Shown: positions 9,029 to 15,903, counted from the first letter of the stretch. The stretch: 27,549 nt of DNA from JBGPBY01 sp041481485 (GCA_041481485.1 JBGPBY010000019.1:1-27549); one strand, 5' to 3'. Notes: generated from the letters alone by a model not told the origin. Translations and numbers: made by a program.

Positions 9029-9475
9029 TCATTCGCCAATTTTTATCTGCTTGGATTTCACCTGATCTTTTTTCGGAAGTTCAATCTTGAGAATTCCATC
9101 CTTATAGTCCGCGCGGATCTTTTCTTCGTCCACAATCGTCGGGATAGTAAATGCCCGGCTGAACCCTCCGTACGAACGCTCAATACGATGATAATTCTCC
9201 TGCTTGGTTTCCTTCTCGAACCGGCGCTCTCCCTTCAGGGTGAGCACATTGTTTTCCAGCTGCAGCGCGATGTCCTTCTTTTCAATTCCGGGAAGCTCGG
9301 CCTGAACCATGATTTGGTTGTCGGTCTCATAGATGTCGACGGCGGGACTCCAGCTGGTGGTTGGAGACGGCTCTTCACCTTTCCAGCCGCGGCCAGCTGC
9401 ATCCTCGAAAACGCGGTTCATCCTTTCCTGAAGGATGCTTAGATCCCGAAATGGGTCCCATCGAGTGATTGCCAT
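9029..9475 (-). CDS. Small heat shock protein Hsp20 (alpha-crystallin family)
   Basis: 148 residues. The N terminus MAITRWDPFRDLSILQERMN is typical of bacterial class A Hsp20. The alpha-crystallin domain spans about residues 40-138 (PAVDIYETDNQIMVQAELPG, ERSYGGFSRAFTIP, and the conserved YKDGILKIELPK), followed by the C-terminal IxI anchor as IKI. Such proteins bind unfolding clients and hand them to ClpB/DnaK, which matches the clpB gene 10 bases downstream. A strong AGGAGG (9484-9489 on the reverse strand) and a sigma-70-like promoter precede the gene. Confidence 0.95.
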   Translation of the reverse strand: MAITRWDPFRDLSILQERMNRVFEDAAGRGWKGEEPSPTTSWSPAVDIYETDNQIMVQAELPGIEKKDIALQLENNVLTLKGERRFEKETKQENYHRIERSYGGFSRAFTIPTIVDEEKIRADYKDGILKIELPKKDQVKSKQIKIGE

Positions 9476-9510
9476 AACAAAAACCTCCTAAAAAATATGA
9501 GTCGAAGCCA

Positions 9511-9539
9511 AGCATAAGAACTGAGTGTTTGACTGTCAA
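9511..9539 (-). promoter_or_regulatory. Promoter of the hsp20-clpB operon
   Basis: On the reverse strand TTGACA (9539-9534) is followed by a 17-base spacer and TATGCT (9516-9511), a perfect -35 and a 4/6 -10. Transcription would begin about 7 bases on, leaving a short leader with AGGAGG before the ATG at 9475. The -35 lies inside a palindrome TTGACAGTCAA (9529-9539), which might be an operator. The element overlaps the stop codon of the upstream methyltransferase gene. No CIRCE element is visible. Confidence 0.65.
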
Positions 9540-10729
9540 GTCTTGATTTCGAGGATGAAACACTTTAGATACAGCGTTTCCGGAACTGCCAAAAGAACCG
9601 GATGGTCGGAAGACTGGATCCGGCGTTCGATCACCCGTGTCCAGCAGCCGGCGTCCCGGGCAGCATCCGCCAGGATTTCGGAAAAAAGCGCCTCGGAAAC
9701 GTGGTGGGAGCAGGTACAGGTAATCAGGATTCCTCCATCCTTAATAATGCGCATGGCGCGGTTATTGATCTCCTTGTAGCCGCGAATGGAACCTTCGAGG
9801 CTTTCCTTGTTTTTTGCGAATGCAGGAGGGTCGAGCACGATGGTGTTGTATCGGCGTCCCTCGGAGGAAGCTTCCCGGAGGTAGTCGAAAATATTGGCTT
9901 CGATGCATTGAACATTGGTGAGTCCGTTCCTGCGGACATTGGCTTCGGCAAGGCGGACGTTTGCCGCCGAGATTTCGACGGCTTCAACACTGTCGCAAAC
10001 GTCCGCCATGTGAAGTGCAAATCCCCCAGTGTAGGTACATCCATCCAGAGCCTTTCCATGGGAATACCGCCGGGCTGCCCGATGGTTCTCACGTTGATCG
10101 AGGAAGGCACCTGTTTTTTGTCCGGACCGGAGGGAGAATTCGAACTGTTTGCCGTCCTCGTCGACCACAATGGTTTCGCTCTCGGGTTCGCCGACCGCGT
10201 GAGTTTCCAAAGACAGGCCCTCGAGTTCACGGACCCGGGCGTCATTCCGGAAGAGAATTGTTTTGGGATGATATTGCTCCTGCAGCAGAGGAGTAAGCAC
10301 AGGTTCCAGACGGTCGACGGCTTGACAGAGTGCCTGAACCACAAGTGTATCGCCATAACGATCGACGATCAGGCCTGGCAACAGGTCGCCTTCGGAATAG
10401 ATACGGCGGCTCAGCCCGGGATCGACACCCAGGCGATTTCGAAACTGATCGGCCGCATTGATTCGGTAGCGAAGAAAGGCTTCGTTGATCGTTACTCCTG
10501 CAGCACTGCCGCGCGTCAGGAATCGCAGAGTGATTTGAGACCTGGAACTGAAGAACGCTTTGCCGACGGCGCCACCCCGCTCGTCCCGGACGGACACAAT
10601 GGAGCCCGGCGTGATTTCAGGGCCGGGTTCCACGACATCGCTGCGATAGACCCAAAGATGCCCGCCTCGGATACGGTCTGCACCGCGCCGGCGAATCCGT
10701 ATTTCGCCGGTTTCAAGTGAATCCTTCAA
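9536..10729 (-). CDS. RlmI-type 23S rRNA (cytosine-C5) methyltransferase
   Basis: About 397 residues. An N-terminal PUA RNA-binding domain (IRIRRRGADRIRGGHLWVYR, about residues 10-75) and an RlmI-like central region lead into a Rossmann SAM-dependent methyltransferase domain (LDGCTYTGGFALHMADVCDS, VEAVEISAANVRLAEANVRR, LDPPAFAKNKES, then TCTCSHHVSEALF). The DPPAF and TCxCSHH motifs are those of the RlmI family, which makes m5C1962 in E. coli 23S rRNA; the exact target here is not proven. I place the start at TTG 10729 because GGAGG ends six bases before it; the in-frame ATG at 10747 lacks a good site but would give 403 residues. It is divergent from queA. Confidence 0.85.
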   Translation of the reverse strand: MKDSLETGEIRIRRRGADRIRGGHLWVYRSDVVEPGPEITPGSIVSVRDERGGAVGKAFFSSRSQITLRFLTRGSAAGVTINEAFLRYRINAADQFRNRLGVDPGLSRRIYSEGDLLPGLIVDRYGDTLVVQALCQAVDRLEPVLTPLLQEQYHPKTILFRNDARVRELEGLSLETHAVGEPESETIVVDEDGKQFEFSLRSGQKTGAFLDQRENHRAARRYSHGKALDGCTYTGGFALHMADVCDSVEAVEISAANVRLAEANVRRNGLTNVQCIEANIFDYLREASSEGRRYNTIVLDPPAFAKNKESLEGSIRGYKEINNRAMRIIKDGGILITCTCSHHVSEALFSEILADAARDAGCWTRVIERRIQSSDHPVLLAVPETLYLKCFILEIKT

Positions 10730-10797
10730 GAAAGACCTCCAAAACACATTCTACAGACCGCGATGTGCGTGGCGTGCGATCATACAAACTCGAGTCC

Positions 10798-11844
10798 ATG
10801 CACATTTCGGATTTTGATTACGACTTGCCTGAGGAGCTGATCGCGCGTTATCCGGCAAACCCCAGAGATTCGTCTCGAATGATGGTTCTCGAGCGATCCG
10901 GACAGGTCGTCGATTCCATGTTTGCAGAGTTGCCGCGCTATTTGAATCGAACAGACGTTCTGGTGATCAACGATACACGCGTGCTTCGTGCTCGGACCAG
11001 AGCCCGTCTGGAGAGGCGCAACGGCACCTCGCGCGATATGGAGGTCTTCTTTGCCGAACCCATTGGTGATGCAGCCAATGTCTGGCAGGTGCTTTGCCGT
11101 CCTGGCCGCAGGATCCGAAGCGGCGACCGGGCGATTTTCGGAGATGGCAAGCTCGAAGGAGTGTTTGAAGGAAGTGCGGGCGAAGAACTACATGTCCTGA
11201 GGCTGGAATCGCCGGAGCCGATCGAGCAGATTCTCGAACTCTATGGTCAGATTCCATTGCCGCCGTACATTGATCGCCCAGGTGAGTTTGCAGACCGGGA
11301 AACCTATCAGACGATATACGCGCATACCTCCGGCGCAGTGGCGGCGCCCACCGCAGGATTACACTTCACAAACGAGATACTCTCGCAGATTCGAGCCAAG
11401 GGAATCTCCGTCGTAATGATCACTCTGCATGTCGGTATTGGGACTTTCCTTCCGGTACGAACCGACAACGTCGAAGAACACTTCCTGCGTCCGGAACGGT
11501 TCGAAATTTCGGAAATTGCCGCAGAGGAGCTGGAGCATGCCCGAAAAGAGAAGCGCAGGATCATAGCGGTCGGCACGACGACAACCCGAACTCTGGAGTA
11601 TTTGATGATGAAGCATGGCCGGATTCTGGCAGGGACCGGAAAGACCGATCTTTACGTCCTGCCGGGATTCCGTTTCAATCTGGTCGACGTGCTGCTGACC
11701 AACTTCCACTTGCCGAAGTCGACCCTGTTGATGCTTGTTTCCGCATTTGCCGGGCGCGAAAAGATTCGAGAAGCTTATCAGCATGCCATTCGAGCGCGCT
11801 ATCGCTTCTACAGCTATGGCGACTGCATGTTCATCGAGAGATGA
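10798..11844 (+). CDS. queA: S-adenosylmethionine:tRNA ribosyltransferase-isomerase
   Basis: 348 residues from the ATG at 10798, matching the usual 340-356 length; the upstream in-frame ATG (10717) would add 27 residues unrelated to the family. The N terminus MHISDFDYDLPEELIARYPA with PRDSSRMMVL is the QueA signature. Further conserved blocks are DVLVINDTRVLRARTRA, GQIPLPPYI, YAHTSGAVAAPTAGLHFT, HVGIGTFLPVR, VGTTTTRTLEYL, TDLYVLPGFRF and TNFHLPKSTLLMLVSAFAG. QueA transfers the ribosyl part of SAM to 7-aminomethyl-7-deazaguanine at the tRNA wobble base to form epoxyqueuosine. No other queuosine gene lies in the window. Confidence 0.97.
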   Translation: MHISDFDYDLPEELIARYPANPRDSSRMMVLERSGQVVDSMFAELPRYLNRTDVLVINDTRVLRARTRARLERRNGTSRDMEVFFAEPIGDAANVWQVLCRPGRRIRSGDRAIFGDGKLEGVFEGSAGEELHVLRLESPEPIEQILELYGQIPLPPYIDRPGEFADRETYQTIYAHTSGAVAAPTAGLHFTNEILSQIRAKGISVVMITLHVGIGTFLPVRTDNVEEHFLRPERFEISEIAAEELEHARKEKRRIIAVGTTTTRTLEYLMMKHGRILAGTGKTDLYVLPGFRFNLVDVLLTNFHLPKSTLLMLVSAFAGREKIREAYQHAIRARYRFYSYGDCMFIER

Positions 11845-11851
11845 TCTGAGA

Positions 11852-12301
11852 TTACTTGTGAAGGGTGTGGATGTAATTCACGAGATTCCAGACATCTTCG
11901 TCAACAATTCCGGGTCTGCCGTTAAGGCCTTTCATGGCGAGGTTGGAGCCGCTGCCATCGCGAATCACCATGAAAATTTCGCCATCCGTCGAACCCAGAT
12001 CCCACACGTCATCGGTAAGGTTTGACGGCGCAATCTTACCGGATTGAATCAGCACATTCGCCGTTTCGCTGATGCCGTCTCCCGCCGTGCCATGACAATC
12101 CGCGCATAATCGGGAATAGAGTTTCTTGCCGGAATCAATGGACTTTGTGCTGGGCGGTACAGGATTTTTCAGATTCTTCGCATCGATTTTCGCGGCAGAA
12201 GAGTTGGTCACCGGGGCGGACTGGCCGTTGGAACATCCGCTGACCAGTGCAGCCGTTAAGAAAATAATGCAGGTTGCTAGTTTGAAGTTGATACGGGACA
12301 T
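11852..12301 (-). CDS. Lipoprotein c-type cytochrome
   Basis: 149 residues from the ATG at 12301. Upstream in-frame ATGs reach 12517, but only this start places a lipoprotein signal peptide (MSRINFKLATCIIFLTAALV) at the N terminus, with lipobox LVSGC and lipidated Cys23. A Ser/Ala/Lys/Pro linker leads to a single class-I cytochrome c domain (about residues 55-147) with the haem-binding motif C66-A-D-C69-H70. A probable Met axial ligand lies in NLAMKGLNG, and the family-typical VWNLVNYIHTL closes the domain. It should sit on the outer face of a membrane and carry electrons. The gene is convergent with queA, leaving seven bases between the stops. No partner oxidase is nearby. Confidence 0.88.
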   Translation of the reverse strand: MSRINFKLATCIIFLTAALVSGCSNGQSAPVTNSSAAKIDAKNLKNPVPPSTKSIDSGKKLYSRLCADCHGTAGDGISETANVLIQSGKIAPSNLTDDVWDLGSTDGEIFMVIRDGSGSNLAMKGLNGRPGIVDEDVWNLVNYIHTLHK

Positions 12302-12507
12302 AAGGCTTAAGTCTAACAGGGTGGGCTTTCGTAACAAACGCGGGAGCCATGAAAATTTCACACTCCCAGGCGGTACCTGGCGGCGGAACCACGCCTGGAA
12401 AGGCTTTCGACCGATGGGACTCGTAGACCGCCGGTCAATTCGGTATTTCGCGGACTGAACTCTCCGAAACCCGTGACTGGCGGGCTTTATCCGGCACACC
12501 GTCAAAG

Positions 12508-12535
12508 TTGACAGCAAGTCACGTTTTTGTATAAT
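12508..12535 (+). promoter_or_regulatory. Consensus sigma-70 promoter of the csp gene
   Basis: TTGACA (12508-12513) and TATAAT (12530-12535) are both perfect matches, separated by 16 bases. The predicted start of transcription is near 12542, giving a leader of about 42 bases before the ATG at 12584. This is the strongest promoter sequence in the window. Confidence 0.85.
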
Positions 12536-12583
12536 GCCCCCGTCCGACCCAGATACAGCTTCAGCGGAAAAGGAGTAGAGGTA

Positions 12584-12790
12584 ATGAGCGAGGAACTATG
12601 AAAGGTAAAATGGTTCAACAACAAGAAGGGATTTGGATTCATTGAGCGCGCTTCGGGAGGCGACGTCTTCGTTCATTATTCCGCAATCCTCAGCGATGGA
12701 TACAAAACGCTGAAGGAAGGGGACAGCGTAAAATTCACAATCACGGAAGGGCCGAAGGGATTTCAGGCGGAAAACGTCGAAAGAGCTTGA
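12584..12790 (+). pseudogene. Cold-shock protein (CspA family) with in-frame TGA at codon 6
   Basis: From the ATG at 12584 the frame reads M-S-E-E-L, then TGA (12599-12601), then KVKWFNNKKGFGFIERASGG and on without interruption to a TGA at 12788. The part after the stop is a complete cold-shock domain of 62 residues with RNP-1 (KGFGFI) and RNP-2 (VFVHY). Csp proteins bind single-stranded RNA/DNA as chaperones. No ATG, GTG or TTG is available in frame between the TGA and the domain. The family usually has Gly at this place (G-x-V-K-W-F-N), so GGA to TGA is the simplest cause. AGGAG (12571-12575) and a perfect promoter lie upstream. The gene may be freshly inactivated, misread in sequencing, or read through. 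Confidence 0.75.
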
Positions 12791-12801
12791 ATTGGGATGA
12801 T

Positions 12802-12830
12802 CCCCGCGAAAGGTGGACGCTTTCGCGGGG
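12802..12830 (+). terminator. Strong hairpin after csp, without a T-run
   Basis: CCCCGCGAAAG (12802-12812) pairs perfectly with CTTTCGCGGGG (12820-12830) over a 7-base loop, 11 bp in all. No T-run follows. A second small palindrome, GGGAGAAGATTCTCCC, overlaps its 3' end (12828-12843). It lies between csp and the M50/HlyD gene and could end, attenuate or stabilise the csp transcript. Confidence 0.45.
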
Positions 12831-12857
12831 AGAAGATTCTCCCTCATTACGAATTTC

Positions 12858-15230
12858 ATGACAGTAGTGCCGGCCGGACAGGTTCAATTTCGGCAGGACC
12901 TTGAACGCTCCTATCAGGTACAACAAGGTAAGTCTTACCTTGTCATCAAAGATCCTCTCTCCCGCCGCTATTTCAGATTCACACAGGCTCAGGCAGCAAT
13001 TATCGAGTTGTTTTCGGAAGCGCCGGAGAATATCAAAGTCATTGCGGAGCGTGCCTCCACCACGCTGAATTCATCGATTTCGCCGGCCACCATCGAAGCG
13101 TTTTGCAAATCTCTGGAAGAAAAGCTCCTGCTTGAGACTCCGGCAGTCCGCGAAAAGCTCGGAGCGCTCCGGGGCCAGCGCTTGGACGCCAGAAGCAGCT
13201 TTCTTTATTGGAAGGTGGGATCGATCGATCCCGCCCGGATCTTTGACTGGCTGGTTCCCCGCACCAAATGGGCATTCACTCCGGCATTTCAGATTCTGGC
13301 GCTGTTTCTGATATTGACCGGCTTCGGCATTACGTATTCAAACTGGAAAGACCTTTCGGGGCAGGCGCCGGCGCTCTTCAGTTTGTACGGTCTGATTCTG
13401 ATCTGGCCGGTCGTGTTTACGGTAACGACGATTCACGAATTCTCGCATGGATTGACTTGCCGTCATTACGGCGGAAAAGTGCATGAAGTCGGGTTCATGC
13501 TGATCTATTTTTCGCCGGCGTTCTATTGCGATGTGAGCGATTCCTACATGTTTCCCAGGCGAACCCATCGCATGGCTGTAGCTCTGGCAGGAGGATTTGC
13601 GCAGCTGACCGTGTGGGGAACGTGTACCATCATCTGGCGCATTACGGAGAGCTCCGCTTTCATCAATCAACTGGCGTTAATTGTTGTGGTGTTTTCCGGT
13701 CTGCAGACGTTGTTCAATTTCAATCCGCTGATCAAGCTGGACGGATACTATATGCTCAGCGATTTTCTGGAAGTTCCGAACCTGCGGTCAAAAGCATTGC
13801 GTTCGCTTTGGGACTGGCTGGCAGCAAATGGAAAGTCACGGTGGACTATGCGTGAGAAACGGGCTCAGATCATTTATGGCGCGGCGTCATTTGTGTTCTC
13901 GACAACGCTATTGGTTTACGTGTATTCGCGTTTGTTTACCTGGGTTACAACGAAATACCAACTGGCAGGGCTTGTCGTGTTTGGTGTATTTGCCAATTTC
14001 ACGCTGCGGAAAGCGATGGTTGAGCCCATAGAGGGCGTCAAGGCCGTGGCCACGCGCGTCTCGATGAAGCGTTACCGAAATATAGGTATTGCTCTCTCGG
14101 CGGTGATACTGTCCGTTGTCGTTAAGATCAATCTCAAAGTGACCGCGGATCCCACCACGATTTTTCCTACAGCAGTCTATCCTGTCAATGCCCCGACGGA
14201 AGGGTTGATACAGGATATTCCGGTGCGCAATGGCTCGGTTGTGCACCAGGGCGAGAAATTGGCCGTACTGACGGATTTTGTGAAACAGGACAAACTTGAC
14301 GACACGATTGGAAGGCTCAAAGAGCAAACGAGGAACCTGGAGGGCCTCCGAAGGGGAACGCGGCCGGAGGATATTGAGGAGGAGAAGAGGACAATCAACA
14401 GGTTGAAGGTTGAGCATGATGTTGTATTCAAGAATGAGGGACAGAAGAATCAGCTTCTGCAATTGCGCGCAAGCCGATCAACTGAACTGAAAAAGGCGGA
14501 GGGGATAAGAGACAACTACAAGACGCTTTACGATAAGGGGCTAACTGCGAAGATCCTGGCCGATGGAAGTCAGTCGGATGTGGAAATCGCCGACAGCAGA
14601 GTCAAGGAAATCGATCGCGAGATTCTTGTCATTGATGAAAAAGCCGCCAACAGGGCAGAAGAACTGAACGCGCAAATCAGGGAACATGAAATTCACCTGC
14701 AGCGATTAATGAACGGTAACACGCAGGATCAGATACTTCAGGTCGAGGAAGACGTCAAGAGACTCCAGGCCACAGTGGACCGCTACACGAAAGAGTTGAA
14801 GAAAACCGTTATCTTCGCTCCATATGACGGAGTGATCACCACGCCTCGAGTGGAAGAACTCGTGGGACAATATCGCAGCTCAGGTGCAGAAATTATGCAG
14901 CTCGTGGTGACATCGAAAATAAGAGCGGAACTGATGGTGCCTGAACTCGAATATGAAGCTGTCCAACAGGGGAATGACGTATCGGTCAGGGTGAAGTCAT
15001 TTCCATCAAAAGAATTCTGGGGAAGAATCGACTGGATTGCTCCGGCAGTTCATAACGTCAACGGTGAACCGATGATAGAGATGCATGTATACCTCGACAA
15101 CAAAGACGACCTCTTGAAGCCGGGAATGATGGGATATTCAAAAATTTACTGCGGGAAAAAACGCATCATTGAATTGGTGACGCGCCGTGTTGGCCGGTGG
15201 ATCAAATTCGACCTTCCGAAGCTCTGGTAG
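12858..15230 (+). CDS. PqqD-like / M50 zinc metalloprotease / HlyD-like fusion protein (peptide processing or export)
   Basis: 790 residues from the ATG at 12858; a GTG at 12813 inside the preceding hairpin is a less likely start. Residues about 1-95 resemble a PqqD-like winged helix (SYLVIKDPLSRRYFRFTQAQ, then LEEKLLLETP). Residues about 135-420 form a multi-spanning site-2-protease (M50) module with the zinc motif H193-E-F-S-H in TTIHEFSHGL and the second metal motif NPLIKLDGYYMLSD near residue 293. After a further membrane segment (about 412-430) comes a HlyD/biotinyl-lipoyl-like adaptor with beta-hairpins (VYPVNAPTEGLIQDIPVRNG) around a long coiled coil (about 478-648), ending with PYDGVITTP and LKPGMMGYSKIY. 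This architecture resembles YydH-type peptide zinc metalloproteases linked to export of ribosomal peptides. A role with the 35-codon gene downstream is inference. Confidence 0.85.
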   Translation: MTVVPAGQVQFRQDLERSYQVQQGKSYLVIKDPLSRRYFRFTQAQAAIIELFSEAPENIKVIAERASTTLNSSISPATIEAFCKSLEEKLLLETPAVREKLGALRGQRLDARSSFLYWKVGSIDPARIFDWLVPRTKWAFTPAFQILALFLILTGFGITYSNWKDLSGQAPALFSLYGLILIWPVVFTVTTIHEFSHGLTCRHYGGKVHEVGFMLIYFSPAFYCDVSDSYMFPRRTHRMAVALAGGFAQLTVWGTCTIIWRITESSAFINQLALIVVVFSGLQTLFNFNPLIKLDGYYMLSDFLEVPNLRSKALRSLWDWLAANGKSRWTMREKRAQIIYGAASFVFSTTLLVYVYSRLFTWVTTKYQLAGLVVFGVFANFTLRKAMVEPIEGVKAVATRVSMKRYRNIGIALSAVILSVVVKINLKVTADPTTIFPTAVYPVNAPTEGLIQDIPVRNGSVVHQGEKLAVLTDFVKQDKLDDTIGRLKEQTRNLEGLRRGTRPEDIEEEKRTINRLKVEHDVVFKNEGQKNQLLQLRASRSTELKKAEGIRDNYKTLYDKGLTAKILADGSQSDVEIADSRVKEIDREILVIDEKAANRAEELNAQIREHEIHLQRLMNGNTQDQILQVEEDVKRLQATVDRYTKELKKTVIFAPYDGVITTPRVEELVGQYRSSGAEIMQLVVTSKIRAELMVPELEYEAVQQGNDVSVRVKSFPSKEFWGRIDWIAPAVHNVNGEPMIEMHVYLDNKDDLLKPGMMGYSKIYCGKKRIIELVTRRVGRWIKFDLPKLW

Positions 15231-15246
15231 AGGGCCGTCCGGCCCT
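15231..15246 (+). terminator. Short GC hairpin directly after the M50/HlyD gene
   Basis: AGGGCC (15231-15236) and GGCCCT (15241-15246) pair around a GTCC loop, starting right after the TAG. The nearest T-run (15262-15266) is 15 bases downstream, so this is at best a weak terminator. Confidence 0.35.
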
Positions 15247-15275
15247 ACCATGAAGCCATAATTTTTCAAAAAAAA

Positions 15276-15302
15276 TTGTATTTTCCATTCGGGTTTTATG
15301 CT
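15276..15302 (+). promoter_or_regulatory. Possible promoter of the riboswitch-led transcript
   Basis: TTGTAT (15276-15281) and TATGCT (15297-15302) are separated by 15 bases, shorter than ideal. The -10 is identical to that of hsp20. Transcription near 15309 would start just before the riboswitch. The surroundings are very AT-rich. The match is modest. Confidence 0.35.
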
Positions 15303-15337
15303 CTACTGCGGTGACAGTTAAGCCGATCCCTTTGAAA

Positions 15338-15417
15338 AGGGGCAAACTCGATGAAAGTCGGGGGCGCAAAGCTCCAAGGCTAATCTCTTAGGAAAAGAGT
15401 ACGCCGGTTGAGCTGCC
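15338..15417 (+). promoter_or_regulatory. Cyclic di-GMP-I (GEMM) riboswitch aptamer
   Basis: The bases follow the GEMM-I layout. GGGCAAAC leads into hairpin CTCGAT-GAAA-GTCGGG (15347-15362) with the GAAA tetraloop that docks in this family. Next is the invariant joining element CGCAAAGC (15365-15372) and GGCTAA (15378-15383). Helix P2 is formed by AGCTC (15370-15374)/GAGCT (15410-15414) and GGC (15378-15380)/GCC (15403-15405), capped by CTCTT/AAGAG (15385-15399). GGCA (15341-15344) may pair with TGCC (15414-15417). G before CAAAC and the CGCAAAGC form fit c-di-GMP rather than cGAMP selectivity. The nearest downstream genes are two mini-ORFs and an HD-GYP phosphodiesterase, consistent with c-di-GMP control. 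Confidence 0.88.
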
Positions 15418-15624
15418 AAAGGCGAGAAAACCAAGGATTCGTTTTCCCACCCTAGATCGCATTCGCAAGTAGTCACGCAAATTCGCCGAATGACGGATTT
15501 GCGGTAACTCAAGTTCAGCTTGGACCAATTCCGGACCGGCGACTTGACGTATTACCCAGGAAGGATCGCTTTACCGGGTGGCTTTCGTGTTTTGGACGTT
15601 CTGTCGCAATGAAGGGAGACCGTA
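15418..15624 (+). other. Structured leader / expression platform downstream of the riboswitch
   Basis: No protein gene is supported here. Three hairpins are visible. GAAAAC (15426-15431) pairs with GTTTTC (15441-15446). CGCAAAT (15476-15482) pairs with ATTTGCG (15497-15503), enclosing CCG/CGG with an AATGA loop. ACCC-GG-AAGG (15554-15564) pairs with CTTT-CC-GGGT (15569-15579) with small bulges, and is followed by GGCTTTCGTGTTTT, an imperfect terminator-like tail. TCAAGT (15509-15514) could also pair with ACTTGA (15542-15547). The switch between these forms by the aptamer is inferred, not shown. Confidence 0.5.
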
Positions 15625-15657
15625 ATGAATCCACTATTTGCCGTGATCTGGATCTAA
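15625..15657 (+). CDS. 10-codon ORF with a good ribosome site (leader peptide?)
   Basis: ATG at 15625 is preceded by AAGGGAG (15612-15618) with a six-base gap and encodes MNPLFAVIWI, a hydrophobic decapeptide, before TAA. It directly follows the terminator-like hairpin of the riboswitch leader, and is itself followed by a small hairpin (CGCC/GGCG, 15662-15673). It may be a translated leader peptide or signal peptide; ten codons can arise by chance. Confidence 0.3.
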   Translation: MNPLFAVIWI

Positions 15658-15739
15658 CGAGCGCCTCTAGGCGTTAACTAAATATAAACGACTGAATAGA
15701 AACTATTTGACTCTCTACCGTCCCAGGAGGAGAAAGTAA

Positions 15740-15847
15740 ATGTACGAAATAAACGGAACCCTGAATAATGTCGAATTGCTACAAATTGAGGAACTCGAAG
15801 CCAAGATTGCCCCGGATGACAGCGGCATGCTGGAAACTCTCGACTAA
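15740..15847 (+). CDS. 35-residue acidic peptide, candidate secreted/modified peptide precursor
   Basis: AGGAGGAG (15725-15732) stands seven bases before the ATG at 15740, one of the best ribosome sites in the window. The product begins MYEINGTLNNVELLQIEELE and ends AKIAPDDSGMLETLD. It is strongly acidic (9 Asp/Glu against one Lys), has no Cys and no signal peptide. An amphipathic helical first two-thirds (leader-like) and a short Gly/Ser/Thr-containing tail (core-like) would suit a ribosomal peptide precursor. It is bracketed by a c-di-GMP riboswitch upstream and a 15-bp hairpin downstream, and the previous gene encodes a PqqD-like/M50/HlyD protein. I do not recognise the family; the precursor idea is inference. 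Confidence 0.6.
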   Translation: MYEINGTLNNVELLQIEELEAKIAPDDSGMLETLD

Positions 15848-15868
15848 TTCTTCGATCACATCATCGGA

Positions 15869-15903
15869 GTCGGCTGAGCCTTGGGGGTCCAAGGCCAGCC
15901 GAC
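15869..15903 (+). terminator. 15-bp intercistronic hairpin between peptide gene and HD-GYP gene
   Basis: GTCGGCTG (15869-15876) pairs with CAGCCGAC (15896-15903), and after one bulged A, GCCTTGG (15878-15884) pairs with CCAAGGC (15889-15895) around a GGGT loop. There is no T-run. It ends 11 bases before the next ATG. It could lower expression of the downstream gene or protect the 3' end of a short peptide mRNA. Confidence 0.6.

Noticed and set aside
7087..9090. Several long plus-strand frames (up to 257 codons) opposite clpB
   Set aside because: They mirror the codon pattern of clpB, have no recognisable domain and no ribosome site.
9602..10720. 372-codon plus-strand open frame
   Set aside because: Lies fully antisense to the RlmI-type gene, which has clear family motifs; its product shows no domain.
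12302..12507. Gap between the cytochrome gene and the csp promoter
   Set aside because: Searched both strands for a gene or RNA; only short shadow frames and no clear structure were seen.
12598..12645. Alternative ATG in csp (MKGKMVQQQEG) with GAGGA upstream
   Set aside because: It reads the wrong frame and stops after 15 codons; reaching the cold-shock domain would need a frameshift, less simple than a single base change at the TGA.
15318..15512. 64-codon minus-strand frame
   Set aside because: It is antisense to the riboswitch and the conserved bases are explained by the RNA; no ribosome site.
15609..15677. 22-codon plus-strand frame overlapping the 10-codon ORF
   Set aside because: No Shine-Dalgarno before its ATG, whereas the overlapping ORF at 15625 has one.
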